Positions 37,160-49,821 are shown, counted from the stretch's first letter. The stretch: 64,000 bases of DNA from Amphirosellinia nigrospora (GCA_004123355.1 SCHM01000001.1:3154001-3218000); one strand, 5' to 3'. Notes: a model not told the origin generated them from the letters alone. Translations and numbers: made by a program.

Positions 37160-38158
37160 ATGTCAACAGCAGCATCTACCCCAGACGCTGGTGCGTCACA
37201 GGTTATGTTTCTTAACTTCCGGAGCCAAGGCAACCATGTCAGCCTCTGCCACGTTCCAAGGGATGTCATGGATCCGCTGCTCACGATGTTAAACCTGACG
37301 CCAAATTTCGTCTCATCGCTGAAAATGCCGCAGAAAAGAGCAATCGTCTTCCTCGTAATTCACGCAGTCGACTGGAGAACGTGCCCCCAAGAATACAACG
37401 ACATCACATTATGTTTTAGTCGACTGTCCAGACGGGAAAAATCCGTAATATCAGGTCTGGGAGAACAGGGGGGTAGTGAGCCCTTGGACCATGCTCAATA
37501 CATTTGGGAGGTAAGATAACAGATTACCTTGTCCCTAGCAGGCTATGCATCATGGAGGACACTGCTAACTAGATCCAGAATCGAATTAAACCAAACATCG
37601 ACCACCTTCGCGAAAGATCATATGAGCTGAACCGTAGCCTTCCTGATATAGTGCTCCTAGTACGGCCAGTCTTCGGACGGCAGGCCCATCTCCATTTCCG
37701 GATGTCGCCATCCGCCCAACGGCTTCCTCTTTCGCACCGTCTATCACGATCTTCAGCCAGTTCGCCGGGTCGACCCGGTCTTATTCGTTCCGCCCACTGC
37801 CGCCACAAATAGTGCTGCCGCCGACGCTGTTCCCAGCTCCTCCCTTTTCGGCACCCAAGCTTCGTCTTCTAGCGTAGCCGTTCCCGCCACGGTTACAAGT
37901 ACGCCCACAGCGGACACTGGGCCGGCTAGTCACAATCAACAAGGGATTGTTGAAACAGAGGCCGAGGGCTCCTCTACGGATGCCCAACCAGCTCACAGCG
38001 GTACCGACAATGTCCCTGGTGGCTTAGTCGCAAGCTCACAGGCGGAGAATGAGGACTGTGATGAAAAAGATGAGGGTATCGATCAGGAAGATGTTCACAT
38101 GGAGGTCGACAATGATGAGTCAAGCCCAGTCACCGCGTCAGATGAGGAGGAAATGTAA
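37160..38158 (+). CDS. Conserved-looking hypothetical protein with acidic C-terminal tail
   Basis: Exon 1 runs from ATG 37160 (MSTAASTPDAGASQVMFLNF) to 37510. A GT-AG intron follows (37511-37572), then a second exon reading IQNRIKPNIDHLRERSYELN. The N-terminal ~115 residues look globular. Near 37670-37700 the frame changes (HPPNGFLFRTVYHDLQPVRR continues in another frame), from an indel or an unrecognised intron. From about 37770 to TAA 38156 the frame is Ser/Thr/Ala-rich and ends in an Asp/Glu-rich tail (DEKDEGIDQEDVHMEVDNDE). I do not recognise a family. The acidic tail suggests a nuclear or chaperone-like protein, but that is only inference. Confidence 0.6.
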
Positions 38159-38742
38159 AATGATGATATCATGATAATCGCCAGAGACAGGATGAGAACC
38201 CGCTAAGTATAACAGAGGAACCTCAACGCCCGGAAGACCGCACGACTCTCTAATGCGAGCATTTGATAACCGTTGCAGATGGGCGGTGATGGGATGTTAA
38301 TAGTTAGGACACAGAACTTCCTTGGCCGGCGAAGAGCACCACATCAGCGGCGAGTAAAGTTATGATAAATTGCGGGTAGTGCATCGCGGATAACTATGAA
38401 TGGTAATCCCTCCGATTAGAGTAATTGACCCATCGCCCAGTGCGGTGCGTGAGCAACATGAGTGTGCCTATAAGAGTGTGACCATTTCTTCTTAGTGAAT
38501 CCTAACCCGGCCTGGAGTAGCCCGCCACTGCAATGAAGGCCCATCCTTGAAGATGTTCGTTTGACATTCAATCGAGACGGGACGATATCACTTGAAAGTT
38601 GAACTTGAAAGTTAGGAAGGGTTTAACCTCCTATCTCGTGCCCATGGTTCACTTCATGATAAATCTCATTATGTAGTCCTAGTTCTGAGTAATACTTCAT
38701 CTAGAAACTGTAGGTGGGTTCAATACCCCTTATACCCCAATT
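38159..38742. other. Convergent 3' spacer, 0.6 kb
   Basis: Between the ends of the acidic-tailed gene and the SDR gene. Nothing recognised. Confidence 0.5.
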
Positions 38743-39963
38743 CTACTGCCCATATCCAAACCTAGAAAACTCGTCTAGATTATGCCGCGAGTCGTCATCA
38801 ACGACCTCATGCGGAGGCCGCAAAGTGACGTTATCGCCATGAATCTCCGCGACCTGGCCATTCAGCGAGGTATCGGTCAGGAGCTTCTCCAAGCCCGCGA
38901 TGAGCGTACTGGGCGGCGTCACGACCATATTTGCGAAGAGGGCGTCTTTGCCGCGATATTTGTTTCTGGTTGGTTCTCACCTCTTTTAGCATATATATGC
39001 ACATGTTGTAAACACTGATCATGACATCGCAAAGATAAGACGGAGAACTCACCTAGCACAGCCGGCGCCAGCGCATTGATCCGGATCCCGACATGCGGTT
39101 GCCCGTATACGGGACCGAGCGAGCGCACGAGGCCGACTATGGCGTGCTTCGACGCCGCGTAGAGAGGCTGCGGCGGGAATGGGTACATGCCCACGTTGGA
39201 TGACGTGCAGACTATGGAACCGCGGAGGCCCGTCGCCGTGTCTGGGGTGTTGCGCTGCATGTAATGGAGTGCGAGTTTCACGGCTGTGTTAGGGTTGTTA
39301 GTTGACTTTCCAACTAGGTTCCAGCTCAAGTTCTTCCTTGATAACTAACGTGACGACAGAGTACTAAGCATCTCACAATGCCTCCTCCATTAAAACGAGA
39401 AAACTAGCTATAAAGAGGTCTTCGGTATGGGTAATCTACAGACATAACACAAGCTACATGAACCCCCTAAAGGCAACAATCAAGGAACGAAATAGTTCAA
39501 AACGAACCTTAAAAGCGAAACGACCAGAGAAAAGACACATACAGTATATATTGCCAACAAGATTCACATCAAGAACCTTTATTCTCGGCTCCTCGGGCTC
39601 TCCACCCTCTTCACCCCCTCCTACTCCCGTCGCAGCCGGAAAAGGAGGAGGCACAACCCAACTCCTCCCGCCCTCAGAGATACCCGCGTTCGCGACCACG
39701 ACATCCACGCGCCCGACGTCCTCGTACACAGCCTGAAAAGCAGCCGCCTGCTCCTCCCACGAAGAGATGTCGCATTTCCGAAATCTCGCCACCTCACCGC
39801 CATCCGGCGTGTCGAGTCCGGCCACGACGGCCGGGCCGTTGGTCTCGTCGATATCTAAGATAGTGACGACGTCCCCGCGGGCGGCGAAGTAGCCGCTCAT
39901 GATCTTCCCTAGACCGCTAGCGCCGCCCGTGACGATGACGCTGCGGCGTTTCGGGGTCGTCAT
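38743..39963 (-). CDS. Short-chain dehydrogenase/reductase (SDR)
   Basis: NAD(P)-dependent Rossmann oxidoreductase of the classical SDR type. It has the cofactor loop TGGASGLG near residue 12, an acidic residue after beta-2 (TILDIDE) favouring NAD, the NAG motif (VVVANAGIS), and the catalytic S and Y-x3-K (CTSSNVG, YAASKHAIVGLV). The C-terminal GQVAEIHGDNVTLRPPHE is typical of fungal 15-hydroxyprostaglandin dehydrogenase-like SDRs. Exons: 39543-39963, 39053-39283, 38743-38945; total 855 nt, 284 residues, intact. Intron 1 is long for this genome (258 nt). A Gly/Glu/Pro-rich insertion (around residues 105-130) sits between the NAG motif and the next helix. Substrate unknown. Confidence 0.93.
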
Positions 39964-40926
39964 GTCGGGCGTCGAGAGGGGGCGGGATCAGTAGTGGTCG
40001 GTATTAAGAATTAACTACGACAAGTCGAGTGACACATAATCGTTTCTTTATCGTATCTCAGTTAAACCGCGCCCAAGTATATAGAAATTATCACCGATAT
40101 TTACGAATCCGAGATCGTCGCTCCCTAAATACAGAGTTATAAACACGCAGATAGCTGTTCTCATGAAGCGTTGACTAATGACCTGCGGCAGCAGACATGC
40201 TGGCCACGTCGTATCATCGGCATATACGAGGCACCCCAAGCCAAGCAAGAAACGTGACCCGGGAATCTCGTCCTCCTTTCCCACCATGTGGTTACAATGC
40301 AATGCAATGATGCATACAAAACATACCTTACCTATATGGTAACATGGGGAATAGACGGGCGCAATGCGGTGGGACTCGCGGCCCCCCTCCCCGCTCGTTC
40401 GCATCACGGCAATCTATTTTGCCTGCGGGTGGGTAGATCTATATTGCTCGCATTATGGCAATCCGCGCGTGGCTTGGCATCGCTTCTTAACTGTCTATCT
40501 TGGGAAGTACGAATAGGAGGCGAGATAGATGGTGGATGTGAGCAGGAAGAAGTACTAGATAAAATGCTAATAGATCTCTGAACTACCTATCTCATAAAAT
40601 CTCCGAACAAGCAAGTGAAGCGACTTAGGCACTATCCTCATTCTCTGCAAAAAAGATATATAAGAAGCTGGTAAGTTTAATTACTCGTGTTGATGGTATA
40701 AATTTGGACCTCTTGTTCAAATTTGCTCTTCTGCTCTGTCTCTAATTGAACTAGGTAGGCTTGCGACCCTGAGCCCAGGCAAAATTTCCGTTGCTACTTT
40801 TCAAATCACCTTCCACGACGCCTCGCTTCCCATATCTAGCTATAAACTAGAGCCTAAAATACACGTAGAACGGTTGCCCTCTTGTGGGCGAAAGGAACTT
40901 TAAATTGACCATGTCACTCTTCGTCG
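39964..40926. other. Intergenic region, 1 kb
   Basis: Holds the SDR promoter and the 3' region of the MYST gene. No gene recognised; open stretches are short or uncharacteristic. Confidence 0.5.
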
Positions 40927-43098
40927 CTATTCAACTTGTTTGATAGCATATCCCTCCACAAACCCGTTGGGATCGCAAGCCCTGGTGAGATCAATATCGT
41001 TTTCACGTGCCCAACTGCGAACGGCCGCCTTATCAATCCGGACTCTGGGGACGAGCGGCGTATTTGACTCCTTGTCTTCCTTCTCCTTGGTATGTATATT
41101 GATATCCGCCGCCCCGTCCCTATCGATATCTCGCTCAGCTCTGCGTGATTCGAGGCCCATCTCTTCGACGACTCCCATCTCTCGGAGCACGGCAAGGCAG
41201 TCTTCGGGAGCGATCCAGGTATCTCGCGAGCACTGCTCCACGTCCACGATCAGACCCTCCGGCTCTTTGGCCTTGTCTTTTCCCCGGTCTTTCTCTCTTC
41301 TCGTGGACCTGGCGGTGTGCGTAGACTCGGCAGACCTTGGGGGTAGATCTAACTCGAGGATCCACCTAATGATCTCGCCAGCCCAGAACCGTTTATATCC
41401 TTGCGTCCTAGCTCCGAGATGGGCTTTTCGGGACCGCCCAGAATGCCCTCACGCCGTGAAATCTCATAAGAGACCCCATGAGCAAGGCGCCAAGGCCCTT
41501 GCGTTGCCATGGCGGGAAGACTAGGATACACGCCAGATTGTTGTTGTCCCAGGACATTTTTTCTTTCGAGAAGAAGCCGACGATCTGCGGCCGAGAGCGC
41601 GGTGGTGGGAGTGTGGAGGTAGAGGCCCGGGGGTTCAATGACGCAGACGCCGAGTTTTCGGATTCGATGGGTGGCCCAGCAGCTGGACCGGCCTGTGTAG
41701 GAGATGTTGAGCGTTGTTGGGAGAGCGGAGGTGTATAGACTAGAAGAAAGTAGTTAAAGCCCGTGACGTCGAAGAACACCGATTTGTTATCTAGGAAGAG
41801 CTTCGCGAACAGGGAGAGATTTTGGCAGAATAACTAGTCCATAGGTTAGCCTTTGAGGTGATAATTACGGGAGGAGAAATGTGTCAACCTACGCCGTCTG
41901 TCTCGCCGTCTACTTCCCAAACGCTCCATCCCCCTCGTCGGCCACAGCGACACCGGCCAGCTGGTCGCCATTGTCAGATTTACTCTTCCCTTTGCCTTTC
42001 GCAGTGTTCGTGGGGTTGGCTAATGTTGAATGCGTATGCGACCTAGTGACGGTTTTCGAGTAATGCGGATGTGTGTAGACCTTAGCCCAGGAACAAATGC
42101 CTTGTTCTCGCAGTATTGCACATGCTTCCCCAGGGCACCATGTCCTTCGAATACTTGAAGCAGCAAGGACATATATACAGTTGGTCGAGCATAGGCAACT
42201 CACGCTTCCCCCCCCCATCTTTGCGTTGCTTCCGCCCCACCAGCTCCCACATTGGCTGAGACATCGCCCAGCACCTCCTTGCCGTAAAATGACGGGTACC
42301 ATGCCTTGAAGCAGGTGTCACCGAAGACGACCTTATCAATGTTGCGGTCAGCGCGAGGAGTTCCCGGGGGTTTGAGTGTCTTGGATTTGTTTGGCGGAGT
42401 GCGGGTGCGCTTCGGCGTGATGCTAACAGCACTGGCGGCAAGTGTTAGGCCGAGCCTGAGCTTGTGGCTACGGGTAAGGGGTGCGCGGGTTGCTGTGGAG
42501 GTCTCGGGCCAGACGCGCGGGGTTGCGAGGACGAGGATAGTCTTGGCTTTGATTGCCTCGGTCTTGGAGGGGAGCGAGAGCGAGAGTGAGAGAGAGCATG
42601 GACGCGGCGCCGATACTGTGATTGGGACTGTGATTGGGACTGGGACTGGCTGGGTTGGGCAATTCGTTCGTCGTCTGGAGGGGTCGGTGGCCGCACATTC
42701 TCCTTCGACAGGGGATGCGGCAGCTGCTATTTGAGGCTCTAGTTTGTTCGTGCCTCTGTGTTTGGGAGCTGTCGCTCTGGTACGGATCGTCGCCGTGGCG
42801 GGGTTAGCAGCCGCAGTAGCAATAGTAGTAGTAGTAGCAGCAACAGCAGCTTTCGGCGCGTGAGGCTTCCTCCCTCTGGACGCGAGTCGTGTGACCCTGG
42901 GACTAGACGGCTTTTCGATGGTGGCGGCGCGTGCTCGGCCACTTCTCAATTGATGTTCTGGCTCTGCGCTGGCATCGTGGTCTTGATCTGGGTCTGGGTC
43001 TGGGTCTGGGTGTTGGCGAGTCGATCGACGCGCTGGTGCATCTTGAACGGTGCTCTTGGGCCCGCATCATGCGGTTGCTTGCGCTTCTGGGGCGCCAT
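40927..43098 (-). CDS. MYST-family histone acetyltransferase (SAS2-like), frame broken by many indels
   Basis: Catalytic MYST fold rebuilt from several frames. The zinc finger C-x2-C-x12-H-x3-C (CPCCFKYS...KHVQYC) is followed by WSVWEVDGE, LFCQNLSLFAKLFLDNKSVF, FFDVTGFNYFLLVY, FFSKEKMSWDNNNLACI, the acetyl-CoA loop PPWQRKGLG, SYEISRREGILGGPEKPIS and WAGEIIRWILEL. Start ATG 43098 (MAPQKRKQPHD) leads a 200-residue basic, Ala/Thr/Ser-rich tail. One intron is clear (41834-41892). Breaks lie near 43015, in a 9-base C run (42208-42216), at 42128-42131, 42085-42087, ~41915, 41474-41477 and 41399-41400. The finger type and FYGKEVLGDVS favour the Sas2 branch over Esa1 or Sas3. Nuclear histone lysine acetylation is expected. 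Confidence 0.9.
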
Positions 43099-43938
43099 CT
43101 GCTAGGAGGGGATTCGTACGAGGAGGGGCATATTTAGATAAGCTTCGAATTATCAGATTATAGTCTCATAGGTTGAGATACCTTTGTTGTTTTGCAGAGA
43201 AGGTGGAAGTTGGTAATGCGGTTCGAAATGGTTACGTAATCACACAGGGCGTCTCGCGCGTCCTGGCATGAAGCTGGGTTCAATGTGTGTAACCCACCTA
43301 AGCGCCAGTACCAAATTTGCACGTGATATCCAACTCGCCCTCGGTATGCCTCTCAACACCATAGATAGAGGTTCACGTAATTATACACATCATTCCCGCC
43401 AAAGAAATAGAGGCAGAAGTTATCCACAGTGTCATGCACCGAGAGGTGATCGAGGCAGGTCATGTCCTTAGTGGACCATTGAAGACAACCAAGTTTCTCG
43501 GATGCACGTCTCTATTCGGACCCTTCAAACGATAGAAGCAATTCAATCCAGCACAAAAGCATCATGAACAAGGGGGGAAACGGCTGCTTGGTAACTAGCA
43601 AGTCAACTGTTGAGAGCTGAACCTGCCAAGCCACGCCTACTCCCATCTCCCACGTTGGTGCTAGTGTTGGGAAAACAGTATTTGCTGTGTCTCTATTACA
43701 AATATGCGCCGTCATGTTTGTGCTTGTTGGCTGCAGCAATGGGTTACAACTTGCCCTCCCATCTCCTCATCCTGTCAACTGCGACCATCATAAGTGTAGC
43801 TCCAGACCCACACCACCGTGGATCTTGTGCGTGTGCGTAGCAAGCGGCATGGTCCTACCCCAGAGCATGCAGCAGGTAGCGCGGCATAAGAGAAAACTAG
43901 AATTCGATAATACACGGGTTTCAATACTTTACATGCCT
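43099..43938. other. Intergenic region, 0.8 kb
   Basis: Contains the MYST gene promoter and the RPN3 3' region (both genes are on the minus strand). No further gene recognised. Confidence 0.5.
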
Positions 43939-45823
43939 TCAAGTCACCGCAAGGTCATCCTCGTCCAAGTCGCCGTCTTGTATCTCCTTAGCCATCTCCC
44001 GTTCCCGTTCTCGGGCCTCTTGCGCGTTCTTCAGCTCCAGGCGATGTTGGTTCATGGGGAAGCGCATTGCCTGCCCGAATCATTCTCATTAGCAAGTAAT
44101 CTCAGGTAATCAAGAAGAGGGAGTAGATGGGCTGGGTCATACCTTGACACTTTCATCGTGAAGACCGAGGCATGCTCTGATACGGTCATGGAATGCCTCT
44201 CCGGGCTCCCGTGTGGCGTAGACATCTCCCACTTCTTTGCTCTTCATGAAGCCATGCTCTCGATCCAGTGTGGCCTCGATCACGCCGTCGCGAATCGCCT
44301 TGGCGACTATGTACTCGGCACTCTCTTCACTGCCCAGGTGCAGCCGGATGCATATGTCGCGTAGCGAAATTCGACTGTAGCTCAGGCTCATCATGCGAAT
44401 ACCTGTCTTGATGACGTTCTGGCGTAGACGGAGGATGAGAGAGTAGGTGCCGTCGCGGCGGAACGTATCAGCGTGCTGGGCAATGGTTGTCTCGAAATCC
44501 TCTAGATTACCTACGCGCACGGCTTGAACAAGCAGGAAATACGGCCGCAGTGCTTGCTCCATGTTCGAAGCACGGAAGGTAGCTCGCTCGGGAATGTCAC
44601 CCATGAGAAGCTCGACCACCAGCAAGAGCTTTGTAGCAGTCTGTGCGAAACCAAGAGCACAGTTGCTCGCCGGCGATTTGCGAGTAGCTGCAGTTAGATG
44701 TTCGTGGGCTTCGGTGTACCGCAATTGGATCGCTCGGATGCGGCCCAGGTAGTATAGGAAGCGCGCAACCTGTGTATTGGCAGCATTTTCGGGAAATTGC
44801 GTGTGGGACACAAGTAGGTCAGCTTGTGAGATATGAGAGGTGAGAAGGTAGTTTCGGAGTAGCAGAACGATCACAGAGGCCTGCGTATCGATATCTTTGC
44901 GCAAGACTGCTGTCCGGAGGGCAGTCAATAGCGTCGGCCGAATCGCAACGATGGGGGATCGGGGGGACGGGGGGAGCGGCGCGAGCTGCTCGCAGAACAG
45001 TGAGTAGTAGAAATAAGCCTTCGCAGAGAGCGAATCTAAAGTCCGTCGGTTGAGAGAGTGTATGCGGTCAGCCAGAGATTTGGAAAACTCGGCACCCTCT
45101 TGGAATTGCTTGGAATCAAATAGATAAACCTGTATGAGTATGCCTAGGAAGATATCGACCTCGGGGATGATATCTTTATTTTCTTTCTTGGTACTGTTCT
45201 TGGACCCTTTCGGGTCGCTATCAATCTCCATCTCCGCACTAGCTTGCCGCCCCAAGGGCACGTCGCCTTTGCCGATGACAGTCAGGAGTTGCTTCGCCAC
45301 ACCAGCAGACGCGCTTGTGGGAGGAAAACTCTCGGCGATAACCTGTGAAAGAATTTCGGGCGTGAGGCGTTTGCGAAGGGAGGAGATGGACCGTAGAGCT
45401 CGTAATGTGAATCTGGAGTCGAACAAGGCTACGGCACGGTCGAGTAGTGCAAAATTGCTCTTAATATCTACAGCATTGAATACACGCATCAATAAGGTTT
45501 CAAAGCTTGGGTTAAAGTTGACGTAGGGATGGCCTACCTGTGATGGCCTGCATGGTAGGGTCAACCTTGACCTCCAGGTCCTGGTCCTTATCCAGGTCTT
45601 CCATGTCAACGTCTTCCTCGGCATCAGCGTGTGGTGTCTGCGATGATTGCTTTGTGGCTTTGGAGGGGGGGACAACAACTGTCATATCCTCGCCCTCCTT
45701 GGCGCCCTTCTTGCCCTTGCCCTTCATCGCAGACTTCTCATCGGTCATGTCAACGTCCTTATTGTTACGGATTCCGTTTTCGACAGGCTCTTTCCCGTTC
45801 GAATGGGGCGTCTTGCCTGGCAT
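43939..45823 (-). CDS. RPN3: 26S proteasome regulatory subunit RPN3 (PSMD3)
   Basis: Non-ATPase subunit of the 19S lid. Exon 1 (45538-45823) encodes a charged, Lys/Asp/Glu-rich N-terminus from MPGKTPHSNGKEP. Exon 2 (44143-45467) holds the TPR-like helical repeats (DRAVALFDSRFTLRALR, IFLGILIQVYLFD, RAIQLRYTEAHEHL) and the PCI domain (RISLRDICIRLHLGSEE, YIVAKAIRDGVIEATLD). Exon 3 (43939-44070) begins AMRFPMNQHRLELKNAQEA and ends in an acidic tail DLDEDDLAVT. Both introns (45468-45537, 44071-44142) are GT-AG. The frame is intact: 1743 nt, 580 residues, a normal size for the family. The protein acts in the cytosol and nucleus. Confidence 0.96.
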
Positions 45824-47703
45824 ATCGGCTGTGGGCGAGAAAAACAGGTGCAAGTAATAATGAAGTGATAGCCAGCGTCCGGCTCGCTCGATCGCTGCGG
45901 TAGAGGCAAGGGGTGATCGGATGGATGGCTGTGAGTGAGAAAGAAGGTTGCTTCACGAGGTGGGCTGCGCTCAGGCTTCACAGAGTCGTTGGGTGCGGTG
46001 GTCGGTAACTGGTGACGGCGAGTAGATTAGATGAATAATGAATCTAAAACCCGGCTAGTGGCGAGAAACTGGTGCCCGGGACGTCGAGATAGGGATCAGT
46101 TGGATGCAAGGAGCGGGTGTAGGTTGGATAATCGTGGTGTTGGCTAGTGAAAACGGGAGACTGATAATGAGCAAGAAGGAGTGAGAAGTGATGGGTTGTT
46201 GATGATGATGGTCGTGTAGTGTGCAGCGCTGTGCTGTGCTGCTGTGCTGGCTTAGTGGATTAAGGTGGTTGAACGGACTGCCAATAACAGATGTCGATTT
46301 GTGCCCGGTTACCTACTGTGACCCGTCCAGGTGATGCAAGCGCGCCCGGAGAGACCTGAAGAGACAGTAGCCAGTCGAACTTTGAAGCTCTGCGAAGGCG
46401 GAGGAGGTAACGTTCGCGGTAGCTGAAAGTCTTGGGTACTTCACGGGGCTTGAGTAATGCTAGGCTATAGGTACTTCCGAGCCTTCCATAGGTGTCTAGC
46501 TGTACCTTATGTAGGTACTGTAGGTGCCTTATTGACCGGCCGAGCAATACAAGTAGGCAGTAGGTAGCCCACTAGGGCTGCTGCCACCGGCCCACTTCAC
46601 TATTGCCGGCCTTCAGAGTATTCGTGCCATGTATGTACTTTTGTAATACTTATTAGTACTTGTACCTTGCGATTTGCTGTGTTGTGAAAGTGCCCAAGTG
46701 GTGTCTGCTATATGTAGGTAATCTTAGTGAGTTATGGACTCAAGCCAGCCTAGATCAATAGTAGATGCTACTTGTATAGCCTGTCAAAACATTTCAAAGT
46801 ATCTAGAGACATTTCTAGAATGATACTTGGTTTTACTATGTTGATATATACCTTATGGAGGTAGGTATGTAGGAAGTTTATATTAAGGTTAATTGAATAA
46901 GTATATCTCTCCGCGAGATAGGTACCTAGGTATGTACTTACTATGGATCCGGGTGACGTTGTCGAGTCGGTGCCTTGTCATGCCTTTCGCCTCCAAAAGG
47001 TCCCCACTCTACATTCAGTGCGCCCGGCCAGACCCGGCCCGGCGTTATTTTGTTTGATATTTACAACCATTATTTGGTCGAGTAAACAGGTACATAGATC
47101 ATATTCACGATAGCCACGTGCGTTTATACAAAACGTATACTTAGCACGGCGGTCTTTCCGCGCTATTACTAAATCTAGAGGGGACTTAGAAGTTCCACAT
47201 CTTTGGCCTTTGGAGATAACCGAACTTGCATTAGATGCTTGTTGGGTTCCTGGAAGCTCACAAAACCACCTATCATGAGAATCACTGTAGACGAAAATGG
47301 ATAAAAGCAAACTTCATTACTTATCTCTGATATAGATTGGTATCACTGATCTAGGGTTACGCTTCCTAACGCCGAAACTGTTTCATCTATGTGTGAATTC
47401 CCCGCCAGCCAGACCATAAAAACATGTGCCCCGGAGTTCACCAGGCGCCATTCCCTTATAAAACCTGCCCGCGCCTGAGGTCAAAGGGGAGAGGAAGAAA
47501 AACAAAACACGTTGTCGCGTTGTTGATATCCGGATGAGGTTGCTGTCACAGCGAACCTATTGCTGCTGATTTCCGGTTGGTGTAGTACGCCGTAGGATAG
47601 TCTCAGATGCAGTGCTGCTCGGACGGGGTCGCGCAACAGAATGAGTAACTGATGACAGGCGTCTCTTCTTCTTCAGGGTCGCATTGGTAGAACGATCTAG
47701 TTC
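45824..47703. other. Intergenic region, 1.9 kb (RPN3 promoter side)
   Basis: Contains the RPN3 promoter and the TAF12 3' region. Minus-strand open stretch 46978-47310 (110 codons) shows no motif. An ACCTAGGT palindrome lies at 46924-46931, and CTGTG/GCTGT-rich repeats around 46220-46255. Confidence 0.5.
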
Positions 47704-49821
47704 CTACTTGTCGTCCTTTCCGGATGTGACCTTGGCCGCCTGAATAGCGCTCATCTTGGCAATCCAGTTGGGGACGGCTGCACCTTGCGAACAGTGCGGA
47801 GCTCATCCGACGTGTAGCCTGGGATGCGGATATTATAGACACGCTCAAGAACCAACTGAATGTCACGGATCTCCAAGACTTTACTACCACGCTCCTTGGC
47901 GAGTCGGCAGGCCATATGTAGAACATCATCCACAAAGTTGTCGGCTACGCTGAGCACGGACTATACGCAATAATGTTAGGCGATATGAACGTGATATTCG
48001 AGTGCAGGCTGCTATGGGGTACGGGATTAATGAGAGACTTACCTCCTCAACGTCTGGTGTGAGGTAGTTGCCATCGGAACCTGGGGAGCCGCCACCGCAG
48101 ACCTGGCGCACAAGCTCATCAAGCTTCTCTCTTGGATAGGACGTGATCGCCTTCGGTGTCGAATTGAGGGGGAAGCATCTTCGAAATCACCGGTTGATTC
48201 ATAACCCCCCCTGCGCCGTTGCCGGCCCCATAGGTTGGCCGACCGGGAGTATTACCGCCGCCGACGGCAACAGGCTGTGGTGATGCTGTTGCTTTCGTCG
48301 TGCAATGTCTTTGGGATAGGCATTTTGGAGGTGATGGTTGGCTGAGCCTGCTGCTGCGGATGCGCGTGGGTGTGTGCTGGCTGCGCAGCCATCCCACCCG
48401 CGTTGGGAGTGTTGTTGGCCATGCCGGTCGCTGAGTTATTAGTCTGTCCGGTAATGTTGGATGATGAATTAGCCCGGTTCACTGCAGCTGCGTGAGAGAG
48501 TGGTCGGACACTTGCACCAGGGGCCTGTTGGCGGATTGGGGTGTTTGCACTCGACTTAGGTGCTTGTGTGGGTGTGCCAGCGGATTGCATGTGGGTGTTG
48601 GAAGCAGCAGCAAGCGCCGTATTCACTGGCGGCAGATGTTGCTGCGTGCTGTTGCTGGGCTCCATCTTCACTTGTGCCGGGGCGGGTGCAGGCGCAGGGT
48701 GGGGTGGTTGCCCCGGTGCATTTGTTGGGTGTCGCCGGGGTGACTGGTGTCTGAACCTGGGGTGCGCTGGATGATAGCGGTGGCTGCGGCTGTGGTTGGG
48801 GAGCTTGTTGTGCCCCCGACCGACCCGGGCCTTGCCGCCCCATTTGCGTGGTTTTGGCGGCATCCATGGCTGCGTTGATCGAAGCAGTCGGAACTTGCAT
48901 CGAATGTGTCGACGCCACCCGCCTGAGTTTCCCGCCTGCATCGGCTGAGCGCGTCCTGGAGCCGAATTTTGCGCCTGTGTACCGTTCACTTGCAATTGGG
49001 CCCTGACGCTTTTTATGTACGACTCGGCGTCGGCGTATTTTCTTGTCCGCTGCTCTTTGATCTTGGTAGCGTTTAGTGTCCTCGGGAGAAATCGCTATGC
49101 CCTTACTTTGGCGATCCTTGATCATGGCATCGATTTTGCCGAGCTTATTTCTGATAACCTCCATCTGCACGAGGCCCGCACGTATTTCCCCTTTAGCTCC
49201 GTGAGCCACTTCTGCCCTTCCTCCGGGGTGCGCTGATGTGGGGCGGGTACATTTGCCCATGGTAGCTTGTTCGTATGTTCTATGATGTGCCTGGGAACAC
49301 TGTTTGGTTGTCCCACCGTCGTCATGTTGGTAGCGGGTGTGCTGGTGTGTGCGTTAGTAGGATTCGTAGGGGCCGGGAGCGCATGGGGCCGGTTAATGGG
49401 TATCGAGGGCTTTTGGGTTGTGGCGGCAGAGCCCTGAGCATGGGCCTGTGCCTGGGTCTGTGCCTGAGCCTGAGCCTGAGCCTGTGCCTGTGCTTGGGCA
49501 TGTTGGACTTGGGCTTGGACTTGGGCCTGTGCTTGGGCTTGGGCTTGGGCCTGTGTCCCGTGTTGTTCGGCGGTTGTTTGCGAGCCGGCCATTTGACGTG
49601 CATGGAGCGACTTGATCTTATTCATGACCATCCGCGAGAAATTCGACGACCTTCTGTTGGCTTGAAGGTGCTCTTGTGAGTCGGGAGGTTTGGTCGATCT
49701 TGGCCCAAAGTGTCTGGAGCCTTCTTCGTATCTCTGACGCTCTGCGACACTTAGGTATTGTATAGTTCGCATGTTCTCGGCCGGAGGAGCACCATAGCTG
49801 TCCCATGGGATTGCTGATCAT
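47704..49821 (-). CDS. TAF12: Transcription initiation factor TFIID/SAGA subunit 12 (TAF12), frame broken by indels
   Basis: The C-terminal histone fold reads [12 protein letters not shown], then across the GT-AG intron 47961-48042 [40 protein letters not shown] and PGYTSDE. This is the H2B-like TAF12 fold that pairs with TAF4 in TFIID and Ada1 in SAGA. It should end [20 protein letters not shown] at TAG 47706-47704. The N-terminal region is long, Gln/Ala/Pro-rich, with a QA repeat (49432-49557). A conserved N-terminal block reads [15 protein letters not shown], then [13 protein letters not shown] 49821 (MISNPMGQ) is my preferred start, with ATG 49772 an alternative. Frame breaks lie near 49795, 49720, 48127 and 47768, with more in the low-complexity middle. 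Confidence 0.86.
49432..49557 (-). repeat. Gln-Ala dipeptide-coding repeat in TAF12
   Basis: About 126 bases of GCC-CAG-type six-base units, read as alternating Ala-Gln with occasional Val, Thr or His, interrupted by HAQ. A low-complexity activation-type segment and a likely place of length variation. Confidence 0.85.

Noticed and set aside
46978-47310. 110-codon minus-strand frame upstream of RPN3
   Set aside because: No domain, no splice-linked extension and an ordinary intergenic composition.
48252-49679. Several long Gly/Leu/Cys-rich frames opposite TAF12
   Set aside because: They are products of the Gln/Ala/Pro codon repeats read on the other strand.
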